64,000 nucleotides of DNA from Micromussa lordhowensis (Eukaryota; Cnidaria; Anthozoa; Scleractinia; Lobophylliidae). The stretch lies in contig OZ026606.1 in the NCBI GenBank assembly GCA_964020085.1, positions 23,470,073 through 23,534,072 of the forward strand, written 5' to 3'. The notes below the pieces were generated by a model. That model saw only the letters and a program-made list of their open reading frames with translations. It ran no database searches and was not told the DNA's origin. Made by a program: the position numbers and the translations under genes. Below, one piece after another: positions 1 to 9,582 of this stretch. How positions within the stretch are numbered: position 1 is the first letter of the stretch; each line of letters begins with the position of its first letter.

Positions 1-130
1 CTTCTCGGATATAGAAGATCTTTACAGAATCGTTGTAATAAGACTAACGATTCGATGCAACGCCTTTGTTGCCATGGTAGCTTTGTTTTAGGATGTTTCT
101 TCTTCGCTACTGGTCTTGGAATAAAGAAAT
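1..130. other. left edge, no feature recognised
   Basis: About 130 bases upstream of the truncated Gypsy element. They do not continue the reverse transcriptase that should precede the RNase H domain, so they are pre-insertion sequence or a different repeat. A minus-strand frame stays open here but resembles nothing I know. Confidence 0.4.
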
Positions 131-1846
131 ATGATGTTCAGTAAGAAATGCGCACAATTCTATGACGCAGCCCTTCCTGTGACGCTACAAGTGGATGCAT
201 CTGATGATGCTATCGGTGCAGTATTGCTGCAGAATGATCAACCTGTTTGTTTTACATCTCATACCCTCAACAGCACGGAGAAAAACTACGCCCAAATTGA
301 GAAAGAGTGCCTCGCAATCGTCTCTTGCATGGATAAGTGGCACCAGTACCTATACGGAAAACACGACATAACGGTACATACAGATCACCAGCCGCTAGAG
401 ACAATATTCAAGAAGCCTCTCAGCAAAGCCCCCAGCAGACTGCAAAGAATGATGCTGAAGTTGCAAAGATATCAGTTCACTGTCCGATACAAGAAAGGAA
501 AGGAACTTTACGTTGCGGACACTTTATCTCGTGCAGCCGTCACTAGCCAGCCCTCCTCCACTGCCAAGCAGGAATGTGAAGTGTTCCGCCTGGAAATAGC
601 TGAAATGGATCTTGAGCCAAACCAAGTTACACTGACACACGAGAAACCAGAAACCGCCAAAGACCCAGTTCAAGCACCCCTGCACACGGTAATAATGAAT
701 GGGTGGCCTTCAGAAGGAAAGGAAACGCCAGAGCCTTTGAGGCTATACTGGAATTTCAGAGATGAAATTTCAGTTTATAATGGTGTTCTATACAGGTCCC
801 ATCAAGTAATTGTCCCAGCCGTTCTACGAGACGAGATGTTACAGAAAATACACAAAGCACACCAGGGCGCAGACAGCAGTATAAGGCGAGCGCGCGAGTC
901 TCTGTTCTGGCCAGGAATGCAAGAAGCAATCCGGGAGAAATGTTTATCATGTGGACTTTGTGCCCAGTACCAAAGCGAGCGACCGCAAGAACCAATGAGA
1001 TCTCATGATATACCCACTAGACCGTGGTCCAAAATAAGTGCCGACCTTTTTCAGCTGGATGGAAGCAACTACCTCGTTATGGTCGATCATTACAGTGACT
1101 TCTTTGAACTAGACCCCCTCAGCGGGAACACATCAGCTAACACAGTTATTCGAGCTATGAAAAGGCAATTTGCTCGGCATGGAATTCCAGACGAGTGTAT
1201 AACCGATAACGGCCCACAGTTTGAAAGCCATGAATATTCACGTTTTGCTCAAGAATACGGTTTCATCGTACGTAAATCATCACCATACCACAGCCGAGGG
1301 AACGGAAAGGCGGAGTCAGCGGTTAAAATTGCAAAGAACATTCTGAAAAAGTCTCGCCACGAGGACCCCTATCTGGCCCTCCTAGCATACCGAAACACAC
1401 CTCAGCGGGGATACGATTACTCGTCAGCACAACGCCTTATGTCTAGAAGATTACGGGACATCATCCCCACAGCTCCGCGTCAACTTGTTCCGCAGATAGT
1501 GTCCCCAAGTGTAGTACAAGAAAACATCGCGGAAAGGAGATGGAGATCTAAGGCTCAATACGACAAGAGGGCGTCGGTGCCGCTTACTGAGTTCTCAAAA
1601 GGAGAAAAAGTGTACGTGAAACCTAGGCCTACGAACAAACATCAACCCTGGATCTATGGGGAGGTAATTGGAAGACCCGCCCCAAGGTCCTGCCTTGTGA
1701 GCACAGAAATGGGGCCAGTCCGGCGAAACCACGCACAAATCAGAGAGGCAAAGGCAGAACCAGTCGACAATTATGATGGAAGATTGGACCGATTTGAAAC
1801 AGCATCCCTACCATCTGAAAGTGAGCCAATAGAGGGGACGGATTAG
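131..1846 (+). CDS. Gypsy pol fragment: RNase H plus integrase
   Basis: The 571-codon frame encodes the end of a Gypsy Pol polyprotein. RNase H occupies roughly residues 10-135: it has a VDASDDAIGAVL catalytic-Asp block, the EKECLAIV glutamate, HTDHQPL, and the VADTLSR end motif. An HHCC integrase zinc finger follows (about 240-285; KIHKAHQG and later CLSCGLC). The DDE core follows with Asp in SADLFQ (~304), Asp in TDNGPQF (~358) and Glu in GKAESA (~394). The ATG at 131 is not the native start, because the frame is cut just upstream of RNase H. A TAG at 1844-1846 stops the frame, yet the same frame stays open to TGA at 1937-1939. The tail carries the basic RRSTRERRLPSRFKDF signature usual at the end of these integrases, so the TAG is probably a nonsense mutation. 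The element is non-autonomous. Confidence 0.85.
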   Translation: MMFSKKCAQFYDAALPVTLQVDASDDAIGAVLLQNDQPVCFTSHTLNSTEKNYAQIEKECLAIVSCMDKWHQYLYGKHDITVHTDHQPLETIFKKPLSKAPSRLQRMMLKLQRYQFTVRYKKGKELYVADTLSRAAVTSQPSSTAKQECEVFRLEIAEMDLEPNQVTLTHEKPETAKDPVQAPLHTVIMNGWPSEGKETPEPLRLYWNFRDEISVYNGVLYRSHQVIVPAVLRDEMLQKIHKAHQGADSSIRRARESLFWPGMQEAIREKCLSCGLCAQYQSERPQEPMRSHDIPTRPWSKISADLFQLDGSNYLVMVDHYSDFFELDPLSGNTSANTVIRAMKRQFARHGIPDECITDNGPQFESHEYSRFAQEYGFIVRKSSPYHSRGNGKAESAVKIAKNILKKSRHEDPYLALLAYRNTPQRGYDYSSAQRLMSRRLRDIIPTAPRQLVPQIVSPSVVQENIAERRWRSKAQYDKRASVPLTEFSKGEKVYVKPRPTNKHQPWIYGEVIGRPAPRSCLVSTEMGPVRRNHAQIREAKAEPVDNYDGRLDRFETASLPSESEPIEGTD

Positions 1847-2053
1847 CCAGTGGAACAAGAACCTACACCGCCACTACATCGCCGTTCAACAAGAGAACGT
1901 AGACTTCCTTCAAGATTTAAAGACTTTATTATGAACTGAACACTTTAATCACCGTGATTCTTAAATCACTTAGGTGACTTTCTTATGGACACTTAACAAT
2001 GAACAACATGGACACTCCGTTAAGAATTTCATCTTCCAAAAGCCGGGGAAAGG

Positions 2054-2272
2054 TGTAATACTATGTGATAATCATTTGCATATTCACTTGCACCCTGGCA
2101 TTTAATCACATGCACTTGCACTTCAATTGCATTATACAGCATTGTCACGCACGTATCCGATAGTATGTATATATTTCTTGCATCGGCTTAATAAATTCAG
2201 TTTTTGACCATGTATATCGAACGACAAACAAAAGTACCAGGCCCTTATAGTCGAACGGGCGTGGAATTTACA
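2054..2272 (+). repeat. candidate 3' LTR of the Gypsy element
   Basis: The tract begins TGTAATA directly after a purine tract and can be closed at ATTTACA, giving TG...CA ends that are inverted repeats of each other. An AATAAA-like signal (TTAATAAATTC, about 2189) lies inside. With no second LTR for comparison the right boundary is inferred. Confidence 0.5.
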
Positions 2273-2681
2273 TGTCTAATGTTATAATGGTATATTTGCA
2301 TCTGTAAGGTTGTTGTGCGAAAAACTCTAGTAATTAATTCAAATTTCAGAGGCATCAGCGGTACACACAGGTTAATTGAAATTCGTCCACAGTTTTACAT
2401 ATTGGGTATTAAAAAGTTTAAAATTCCCTACAGCAACCCGGTCTGTTAGTTAGCCTGAAATTAAATTTGTTAACTCAGAGAAAATGTATTTTCCGGGCTC
2501 GCGTTTGGAATGCACATGCTTCATTAGCGCGGATGCGTTGCATTGGTATTTGTCGTGTAAGTTATTTCGGACAGTGCGAGTGATTATTTGTTGTCAGGTA
2601 TATCATGTGTTTTTTGCAGTTTCAAGGTCACTTGACGGCATCTCTCGCGGCCATTCTCTACTTCAGTGCACAAATCCCATA
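2273..2681. other. non-coding stretch, nothing recognised
   Basis: AT-rich sequence between the Gypsy remnant and a short inverted repeat. No exon of gene A could be supported here on the minus strand, although the second half of its second RRM is expected somewhere to the left of 2879. Confidence 0.4.
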
Positions 2682-2804
2682 ATCACCTAGCCTCTTTTAC
2701 CCTCCAAAATTTTGCATAATCATTGTTTGCAATTTCTCATGTCCCAAAAGTAATCGAAAACAACGCCTATGCAAATTGTTTTGGGGGTAAAGGAGGTGTC
2801 ACAA
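2682..2804. repeat. short imperfect inverted repeat (MITE-like)
   Basis: About 40 bases at the left (CACCTAGCCTCTTTTACCCTCC...) pair imperfectly with the right end (GGGGGTAAAGGAGGTGTCAC), with a small loop between. The size and structure fit a small non-autonomous DNA element. No target duplication was confirmed. Confidence 0.45.
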
Positions 2805-2878
2805 TTTATTGACCTGTTAGTAATTTCGGTAGAACGATAAGCACAACGGCTGAAAGTGCGTTAAGTCAACAGACTTAC

Positions 2879-3161
2879 CCTCAGCAGATTCAAACGTCAC
2901 CAGACACTTCTGAACTTCGGGTTGCAAGACTACAGAAGACACAGGGCCTCCCTTAGATCGCTTGGCGTTCTCGAAATAATTCATTACCAGATCCTCGGAT
3001 GCGCCGGGAGGTAGTCCATGAACCTGGACCGTGCATTGCTCGGGACGTGAAGATGCACTGGGAATTGTCTCAGGGGCTTCGCAGTTGAAAGCAGGAGGTG
3101 GTTCAGAAAAGTCAGCACTGTTCCGTTTGTTGGGTCCATTAAATTGCCGATTTTCAAACCG
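2879..3161 (-). CDS. gene A exon 3: linker and first half of second RRM-like domain
   Basis: This internal exon lies on the minus strand between a good acceptor (TTTGTTGCAG, exon from 3161) and a strong donor (G|GTAAGT, exon to 2879). It enters in phase 0 and leaves in phase 1. The first half encodes a low-complexity linker. The second half encodes an RRM-like beta-alpha-beta unit: CTVQVHGLPPGASEDLV, then a helix NYFENAKRS, then GGPVSSVVL and the RNP1-like strand KCLVTFESAE. PARP14-family proteins have such RRM-like domains split by a phase-1 intron at this point. The same split occurs in exons 1 of genes A and B. The entry phase matches exon 2 (5051-4879). The second half of this RRM is not seen further left. 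Confidence 0.75.
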
Positions 3162-3199
3162 CTGCAACAAAAGGAATGAAATATCACATCACATCTCTA

Positions 3200-3624
3200 A
3201 TAGACCAATTTCGATATATTAAAATTCAGTCTAACACAATAGACCTCAACAAGAGGTTCTGGGGAATATTGCCGGTTTTCACATGACGTCACTAAAATTC
3301 AAACTACAAAACTATTGATCCTATTGATATTTTACTTTAATGAGGTATAAGAGCAGCTGAAAACTAATATTCAGACGATTTTTTGTCCCGAATGGGTTCT
3401 TGGTTTTGCGATAGGTTATGCTTGAATTTCTAAGCTTTTGCGTGACGCTGCATTTACATGACGGCCGGGTTGTTTAAAAAGTGACTTATTTCGGGACTTA
3501 TTTTGGGAAATGTGGCTATCTGAACGGGTTCTTGTATTAGGAAAAGTATTATTTTAATGTTTTTGAGTTCCTCGAGAGATAAATTTACGCTTTTGTAATA
3601 AAACTCAGTGACAGATGTTTCTGT

Positions 3625-3655
<31 letters not shown>

Positions 3656-3954
3656 AGATGGGCACCAACATGGCGTCCCATACAAATCTCTATAAATTTG
3701 GATGACACACTTCTGCGAATAGCGCGCGAATTAAAAACAGCAGAGACCTGATTCTTGGCGAGGTTGTTTATATTGCAATCATCTATCATATCCCAGATTC
3801 TTGAATTTATTTATTGAACGGTTACGATTTTTAGTTTTGATCACGTGACTGATGAAAACCAAACATACCCCACAAAATATGTAGTTATACCGCAGAGCCT
3901 CGTACTGAGGTCTATTGTTTTAGGCTGAATTTTAATACATCGAAATTGGTCTGT
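3200..3954. mobile_element. MITE with ~50-bp terminal inverted repeats and TA flanks
   Basis: The ends are inverted repeats of about 50 bases with few mismatches: ATAGACCAATTTCGATATATT at the left and the complement AACAGACCAATTTCGATGTATT at the right. TA lies on both sides (3198-3199 and 3955-3956), suggesting Tc1/mariner-type integration. No transposase is inside. It sits in intron 2 of gene A and carries the perfect palindrome at 3636-3675. Confidence 0.75.
3636..3675. repeat. perfect 40-bp palindrome
   Basis: The sequence around CATCTAGATG is self-complementary with no spacer: CGCCATGTTGGTGCC on the left and its complement on the right. It lies inside the 3200-3954 MITE. Confidence 0.9.
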
Positions 3955-3956
3955 TA

Positions 3957-4878
3957 AATAAGAACCCATGAACTGACGGTTTCTCGAACGTTTTCGGCAA
4001 ATTCTAGAGTCTGTTTATCAATAAGCAATGCGCATGCCTTCTGTGAATAATTAATTCAGTGAATAATAATGCTGCTCATTAATGCAGGAAACACCAGGTA
4101 ATTAATAGACGGAAACTAGCCAAGGAGCGTTAAGTAGTGGCCTAGAGCCTAGATTCAGATGTATACAACGAATCTGATCGCACGCAACGGATCTGTGCCT
4201 TCAGAAATATGTTGTTTAGGTTAGTTCTTGGGCGATGCTCCTCATTTTTAACCTTTATCTTGAGCTGTAAACTTAATATTTCCCGTGGTCTGTGCTAGTT
4301 GTCTGTCTGAAACTTGTTTACAATTGAAGGTGTGGATATGGCCCCAGAAGCACACCCATCCCTTCAATCTCTCCCTGGTCCCCGCCACTGTATTGAAGTG
4401 TCGAAATTCAGATTTAAAAAAAGAAAAACAAAAGTAATTGTTCGTGTGGTACTGGAGGCATACTCATCAGTTCAAATGCCCCTTTAATTTCCACGTTCTC
4501 GTTGAAGCGTACACCACCATATATTTTCAGTGTCTGAACTCGACAAAAGTTAATGCTTCTGGAAAATTTTTCAACACTTATTGCTGTTTACTTCTTGGCC
4601 ATGATCGGTCCCCTACGAATTTCATCAAATTATCTTGTCCCACCAGAATCGTGGTTTGACAAGAGAAGAGATGTTACAAATATCTTTTAAGTCCATCAGG
4701 CTTAAATAGTTATCACTAAAATAATAGAATTAATAGAGCTGAAAGTAGTGTTTTCTGTCCTTTTGCTTTTTTCCTTGTTGTTTACTTTTATTGGTAGCGC
4801 TATTTCGTCCCCTCTCTCCACACGTACACATTAATTCAACTGTTCACTGTGTTCAAGACTATGTGAAGAAAGACTTAC
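3957..4878. other. intron 2 of gene A, no further feature recognised
   Basis: Non-coding sequence between the MITE and gene A exon 2. No coding similarity was recognised on either strand. Confidence 0.5.
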
Positions 4879-5051
4879 CCTGTTTGATGGAGCATTGCTG
4901 TTGTTCCATTGTCGAGACTGTTTGGGGCCACTACCACCCTCCAGAGTTGTACCCTGCTCACCCTGCCACGGGTCTGATGATGCATTAGGGAAGAGGATCA
5001 CTTGAAGTGGACAGTTTTGAAAACGATGGTTTGGCCAACCTGATACCCGTG
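4879..5051 (-). CDS. gene A exon 2: second half of first RRM-like domain plus linker
   Basis: The exon is bounded by an acceptor (GATAGTTGCAG, exon from 5051) and a strong donor (GTAAGT, exon to 4879). It enters in phase 1 and leaves in phase 0, which fits exon 1 (8568-8409) before it and exon 3 (3161-2879) after it. The first residues (ARVSGWPNHRFQNCPLQVIL) have the helix-then-strand pattern that closes an RRM, comparable with TVQTVLNIEHNIGGVLLKV in gene B. The remainder is a Gly/Ser/Asn-rich linker. The phase agreement across three exons is the main support; no transcript evidence is available. Confidence 0.7.
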
Positions 5052-6644
5052 CTGCAACTATCAATTACGAAAACGTGATAAAGAAGCCGGTTATAAGAGT
5101 TACACGACTTACACAAAGAGAGGTTTCATCTTGAGATGAAGTGCAAGGCGCCACTAAATTTTTATCGCAGTGGCTATTTGTGCGGGAATACAAGTGCAAC
5201 CATTCTAACCGAGCTGGTTCGCAAACGGTTTGTAACGATTCCTTGAATCTGTCTTTTGCATTGTGCTTCTAGTAGTAGTAGTTTTTCTTTAATCAGAGAA
5301 TGAGGCTGTGAAATGCAAAGACTTTGACGAGATTTTATGGAGCTCGCAATAGTTGTAGCGTTAGGCGTGCACAAAACCAACCACGAGTCCAAGTCAACCT
5401 CGAGTCACGAGTTATCTCGAGTCAACCACGAGTCAAGCTATTTTTTAAATTTCGTATTGATCAAGAAGTTAAACGCTAAAAACGCTAAACGATTTTAAAC
5501 ATACATTTAAAAAAGAGAACGACGTTTCGGTGCTACGTTACGCCATTATCAAGATAAAATGTGAAAAAGTATAAGGTGTAATAAGAATATATAAAATATC
5601 AAACAATATATAAAATATTTGCGGGTTCTATGGGTATAATTTCCACGGTAAGAAACAAAATAAGGGAAAAAATGCACGGAAGTGTCACATAAACAGTTTG
5701 GCGCGTATGGAGCCAGTTTGCGTGTAAAGAGAAGGCTTTGGTATCCTTTAACTTACAGCATCTCAAAGAGCGCTTACCATTTGCATGGAAAAACCGGTTA
5801 TTCCTGTGTGAATTCAAATGGTAAGGTTCATTCCGGTGAATTTATTTCGGGAAAAAGGTAATACCTTTCGAGGCTTATTGAAACGTTGTTTACTGCTAAC
5901 ATAATCTATATCCGTATGTTTTATTTGCCTCAATCTATATTTTGTTTCGGGAAAAAAGAATAACAAAAGAGAAAAAAAATTGGCGTGACTCGAGGTTTGC
6001 TTGGGCTCGCGGTTGGTTCGTGTAACGCTACAACTTAGCTCGCAAGAACCTAGGTAAAATTTTATACTCAGGAAGTTGATTTCAACTTTCCCCATTAGTT
6101 ACACTCGATCTGCTGTCACCTTAATTTGTCTATGGCTCATGAAGACAAGATCTCGGCTAAAATAGGACTATGCAACAATTATCAGGAAGGGGTGGGCGGG
6201 GGGGAGGGAGCGAAAAACGAGCTTCGCAAGGAGAACTATTACACAATACCCCTCCTCTCAACAAAGACAAATTAGCTCTGACCCCCTCCAAATCTCCCAA
6301 CAATTATGACGCACCCCCCGCAACCAACACCTACAAACATACTAAATATACCGTTCTGAATCCTTTACTTTCTTTGTACTGTAACGCAAGCAGGCCTTAC
6401 CTGCCACCGTAAATTTAATTTAGACACTTTGCACTTAGTCTCAACTGGCATTCAAGATAATATTGCTCAACCTAATTGAGGACCTTGAAGCTGCATCAAA
6501 AAAGGCTACCTATTCTGTTGGTTCCATAACCAACGAATCAAAATCCAGGAGACGGAAGCAAGACAAAAGGAAACTGCAAGAAAAAGGAGTTCTTTGGCTG
6601 TGGAAAATCGAAAGAGTAGAGCTTTTGTTATTTTCCTTTCACTG
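5052..6644. other. intron 1 of gene A, left part; degraded repeats
   Basis: Non-coding. Around 5385-5430 the string CGAGTCAAC recurs several times. At 5518-5555 the phrase ACGACGTTTCGGTGCTACGT resembles the conserved end of Penelope-like elements but is too short to assign. A G-rich patch occurs at 6185-6210. Confidence 0.4.
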
Positions 6645-6673
6645 GGGATGGGGGGGGGGGAGGGGGGGGGGGG
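6645..6673 (+). repeat. poly-G tract
   Basis: Nearly uninterrupted guanines (GGGGATGGGGGGGGGGGAGGG...). The tract can form G-quadruplexes and its length is error-prone in assembly. It lies directly before a coding-like fragment. Confidence 0.9.
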
Positions 6674-6677
6674 ACAC

Positions 6678-6861
6678 CAGTTGATGGTGAATATGAGCCA
6701 AAGAAGTATGGAGTGCCACAGATCAATAATGTCGATCTAGATGTTCTTGGTTTGTTTACGTCACGCACTGATGAAGCTTGTTTAGGAGACCTGTTAAATT
6801 CTAAATGCTTCATTGGAGAAGCTGAAGAGTTAATTGAAGAGTTTTTATCATCAACCTCTTA
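6678..6861 (+). pseudogene. coding-like fragment of unknown origin
   Basis: A plus-strand frame following ACACCAG reads about 60 codons to a TAA at 6859-6861. Its composition is protein-like: GEYEPKKYGVPQINNVDLDV, then CLGDLLNSKCFIGEAEELIE. An upstream frame (about 6463-6600; LIEDLEAASKKATYSVG and a Lys/Arg-rich stretch) may be an earlier part of the same gene, but the poly-G tract and a frame change separate them. It could be the terminal exon of an unrecognised gene inside gene A's intron, or a captured gene fragment. I cannot name the family. Confidence 0.35.
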
Positions 6862-7163
6862 AACACCAACATAAACATGTGTCATTTTGATAATCTTATC
6901 AAGTTAATTTCACTTGAGAATGATCATTGTATGTTCCATTTTATTTTTGATGTGATATACCGTAAACCATGTTTTATTCATATCAAATGAATCCGGAAAG
7001 TCATGAGTACAACTTTTGGTGAAATATATTTAGTATTTGAATCTTAAGTCAGTTTTTCAGTTGCCTTCGATTATAAACCTTCCGCGCCAGGAACGTTTTG
7101 GTTTCGGTTTTGATATTTCATTTTTAACGATCCCTGATCAGATGAATTTAGTTAAGACGCATT
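6862..7163. other. non-coding, nothing recognised
   Basis: AT-rich stretch between the coding-like fragment and the MITE at 7164. No feature was supported. Confidence 0.4.
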
Positions 7164-7887
7164 GGCCCGATTTATACTAGAGACGGATCATCCGTCTGGG
7201 ACGAACTTGGGCAAAGAACGATAGTTCGTCTGATAATTCGTCCGCGTATAAATACGGGCAAACAGACGGATCATCCGTCCAGACGAACTACCTGGATAAT
7301 TCGTCTTCATCGACGAATTACCGAGGCTAATTCGTCTGAACGGATCATCCGTCTGTGAGTATAAATGCGGGCGAAGGACGGACTATCGATGAAATCAACA
7401 CCTCGTTACATAACGCCAGCGGTCATTTTGCTGTGCGAAAGCCCAAACCAGAACGGGTTTGGACTGAAACGGAACTAAAATTCCTTGCCCTCGTGCTAGC
7501 TGACGAGAAAACAGAATTTGCCGTTCGACTGGAAACACTCGCCTTAAAGAAGTCTGCAAACAACGAAGTCTTTGCAACTTCTTCATATAACAATTCGTCC
7601 GCGATACGCTTTTTTGCCATTTCATCATCCATCCTCAGCAAAGAATTAAATCCTTCTTCTGCAGCTTTTCTCTTATTCGATAAAAGCTTCACGAACTGTG
7701 TTTTGGCCCAATTTGCTGCCATTTTGAAGATTGGTCTTACTAGCACCCAGGCCTTTTTGTCGCGCTTTCTAAGAAATCACCGATAGTCCCTATCATATAG
7801 TTCGTCCCGTATTTATACTAGACGGATGATCCGTCTGGACGGATGATCTGTCTGGACGGATGATCCGTCTCTAGTATAAATTGGGCC
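7164..7887. mobile_element. non-autonomous DNA transposon with palindromic subterminal repeats
   Basis: The terminal inverted repeats are GGCCCGATTTATACTAGAGA... at the left and the complement GGCCCAATTTATACTAGAGA... at the right (about 35 bases, one mismatch). ATT flanks both sides (7161-7163, 7888-7890), a 3-bp duplication as in PIF/Harbinger-type elements. The 15-bp palindrome GACGGATSATCCGTC and variants occur three times near each end and could be transposase-binding sites. The centre is open in one plus frame (7355-7786, WTETELKFLALVLADEKTEF) and in one minus frame (7746-7423, from MAANWAKTQFVKLLSNKRK). One of these may be the remnant of a Myb/SANT-like accessory protein; I cannot decide which. 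Confidence 0.7.
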
Positions 7888-8161
7888 ATTATTATATAGA
7901 CACGAGTGTTTTACTGGAAAATTCACCACTCGTAAAATTGTATTCATACGAAACCACATCCATATTTTCCATTTCACTGATATCAAGTTTGTCTCTTAAA
8001 TTGTGCTTCAATTCGTTGGTGTATGATCGAAACATCTTCGGGTCTTCCTCGAAAGTCCTCGGCAATCTTTGGATATCTTCGGACGTTTTCGGAAAATTGG
8101 TCGGAAATCTTCGAAAAATCGTCAAAAACGCCGTCATCAGTGTGTCTATATAGTAAAAAGA

Positions 8162-8275
8162 ATTACACGTTAGCTCAAAGATATGAATTTTATCTCACTC
8201 GTTCACTGCGCTCACTCGTGAGACATTGTTCTTGCCACTCGAACATATCTTCATATCTTCTCGCCACCGTGTAAT
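8162..8275. repeat. short MITE-like inverted repeat
   Basis: The left end ATTACACGTTAGCTCAAAGATATGAA and the complement of the right end (ATTACACGGTGGCGAGAAGATATGAA) match over about 26 bases. The length is 114 bases. A related 260-bp unit bounded by TATATAGACAC (7893-8152) lies just before it. Confidence 0.5.
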
Positions 8276-8408
8276 ATCCTCTATGTATTTACTAGAAACC
8301 AAAAATAACGGTTCGTGCTAAACAAGGATACGATTCCTAGCAATGTCGGTTATTAAACACACCGAAACCCCACACTGAACTTGAAACTAATTTAAATGAA
8401 ATTAATAC

Positions 8409-8568
8409 CTTCCACGTCTTCGAAGGTGACAAAGGCTTGTCTTCCACTGATTTCGATGCTCTCTACATCACCACCTCCAGAATTTCGTTTAGACTGAAAG
8501 TACACCGTAAGCTGCGACTCTGTCGTGCCATCTGGAAATCCAGAGACCAAAATACGTGGACGTTCCAT
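8409..8568 (-). CDS. gene A exon 1: start and first half of RRM-like domain (PARP14-like)
   Basis: The minus-strand start codon is at 8568-8566; an upstream in-frame non-ATG extension is not needed. The 53 codons run to a donor G|GTATTA (exon to 8409) and leave in phase 1. The protein begins MERPRILVSGFPDGTTESQL, an RNP2-like first strand and helix. It continues with GGGDVESIEI and the RNP1-like strand RQAFVTFEDVEG. This closely parallels gene B exon 1 (GGGDVSSVRL, KAVITFEEAE), so the two genes are paralogues. PARP14-family proteins use such N-terminal RRM-like domains in antiviral or stress signalling. Gene A continues with exons 5051-4879 and 3161-2879; whether it ever reaches macro or ART domains cannot be seen. 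Confidence 0.8.
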
Positions 8569-9120
8569 GACTATTTTATTGGATATCACGGAATGTCCGA
8601 GGACATGTTCCTGCGAGATCTAGCTAAACAGCCCGGAAATGTAAATTATTTTCGGAATATTAACGAGTTTCAGTTTCACTGAGGCCTGATTGGTTGTTAA
8701 ATGGTTGTTATGACTAAAGCTGGCCGTTCATTGGCTGGTCACAGCTGCACCCTGTTTCTATTGAACCTTTCTGAGAAATGTTGTCATGAGCTTGTTCCAA
8801 TTCCACGAAACGGGCACTGGAAACTGAAAATAGAGCAACTCGAAAGCAGTCAGTTGTCCAAGGAGTCACACATTTCATGTTGGTTGGTAAACGTCTTAAT
8901 CTTCTTCTGCTTTAAAAAGTAACTTTCGGTTTCTAGTCGCTTCATTTCCCATCTGAGCTACCTACGTAACTTGTGCGGGGATTCCCCGAATCTGATGGCT
9001 ATAATTTATGCCATCAAGTCTGGCTTAGCTTGACGCTTTGCTTTTGAAATTCGACAGGTTTCTTCTAGATCGAAACTTCGAAACAGTTAACAGCGTTCTT
9101 TCTGTCACAAACGGCAAGTA
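8569..9120. promoter_or_regulatory. shared intergenic region between divergent genes A and B
   Basis: The start codons of two paralogous genes on opposite strands are 552 bases apart, so both promoters and 5' UTRs must lie here unless upstream non-coding exons exist. No clear TATA box was found. The function as a bidirectional promoter is inferred from the layout alone. Confidence 0.55.
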
Positions 9121-9325
9121 ATGGCTTCAGAACGTTCAATTCTCAAGGCAATGAACCCAGACGACGTTCGAAGAAGCATTGTTGTGGCGAATGTGACTCC
9201 AGGGACCAAAGAAGAAGCAATTTTTATCCATTTTCAGCAGCGTAAACATGGCGGCGGAGACGTGTCGTCAGTGAGGCTCACACAAGATGGAGATAAAGCT
9301 GTTATTACATTTGAAGAAGCAGAAA
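9121..9325 (+). CDS. gene B exon 1: first half of RRM-like domain
   Basis: The frame starts at ATG 9121 and reads 68 codons plus one base to a donor A|GTAAGG, leaving in phase 1. It encodes an N-terminal arm and an RRM beta-alpha-beta unit: RRSIVVANVTPGTKEEAIFI (RNP2-like strand and helix), QQRKHGGGDVSSVRL, then DKAVITFEEAE (RNP1-like). Read-through past the donor soon meets a stop. The exon is head to head with gene A exon 1, which it resembles along its length. The predicted protein continues in 10352-10440 and 16047-17681. Confidence 0.85.
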
Positions 9326-9582
9326 GTAAGGCGAACGTTATTGCTAATGTTTTATTTTTAGCCAGTTTCTGCGCTTGACGCTCGATTGCGGACGACCTAG
9401 ACCTACAATTGTAGCTGTCATCAGTCTACTTGCAACTATGAATGTATTTTGAGTTATTATCGGGGAGGTAACCTTTGAAATTCATAATAAATCAAAACAT
9501 TACAGACTCCTGTAAGCGGTAAATAAGCTAAAGAAAAACCCTGTAACAAAATTAAACGAGGGATATTTATACCGGCGTATTT

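Larger units (their letters stand above)
131..2272 (+). mobile_element. 5'-truncated Ty3/Gypsy LTR retrotransposon
   Basis: The element keeps only the RNase H-integrase end of pol and a candidate 3' LTR. Gag, protease and reverse transcriptase are missing; homology starts abruptly at about 145. A purine-rich tract (2044-2053) is followed by TGTAATA, as expected for a polypurine tract next to an LTR. Orientation is plus. No 5' LTR is present in the window. It lies downstream of the last visible exon of minus-strand gene A, so it may sit in an intron of that gene. Confidence 0.85.

Noticed and set aside
756..995. Minus-strand frame inside the Gypsy pol region
   Set aside because: It overlaps the well-supported integrase frame antisense and has no family motifs.
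5510..5560. ACGACGTTTCGGTGCTACGTTACG as a Penelope-like element end
   Set aside because: Too short and without any coding part to call an element.
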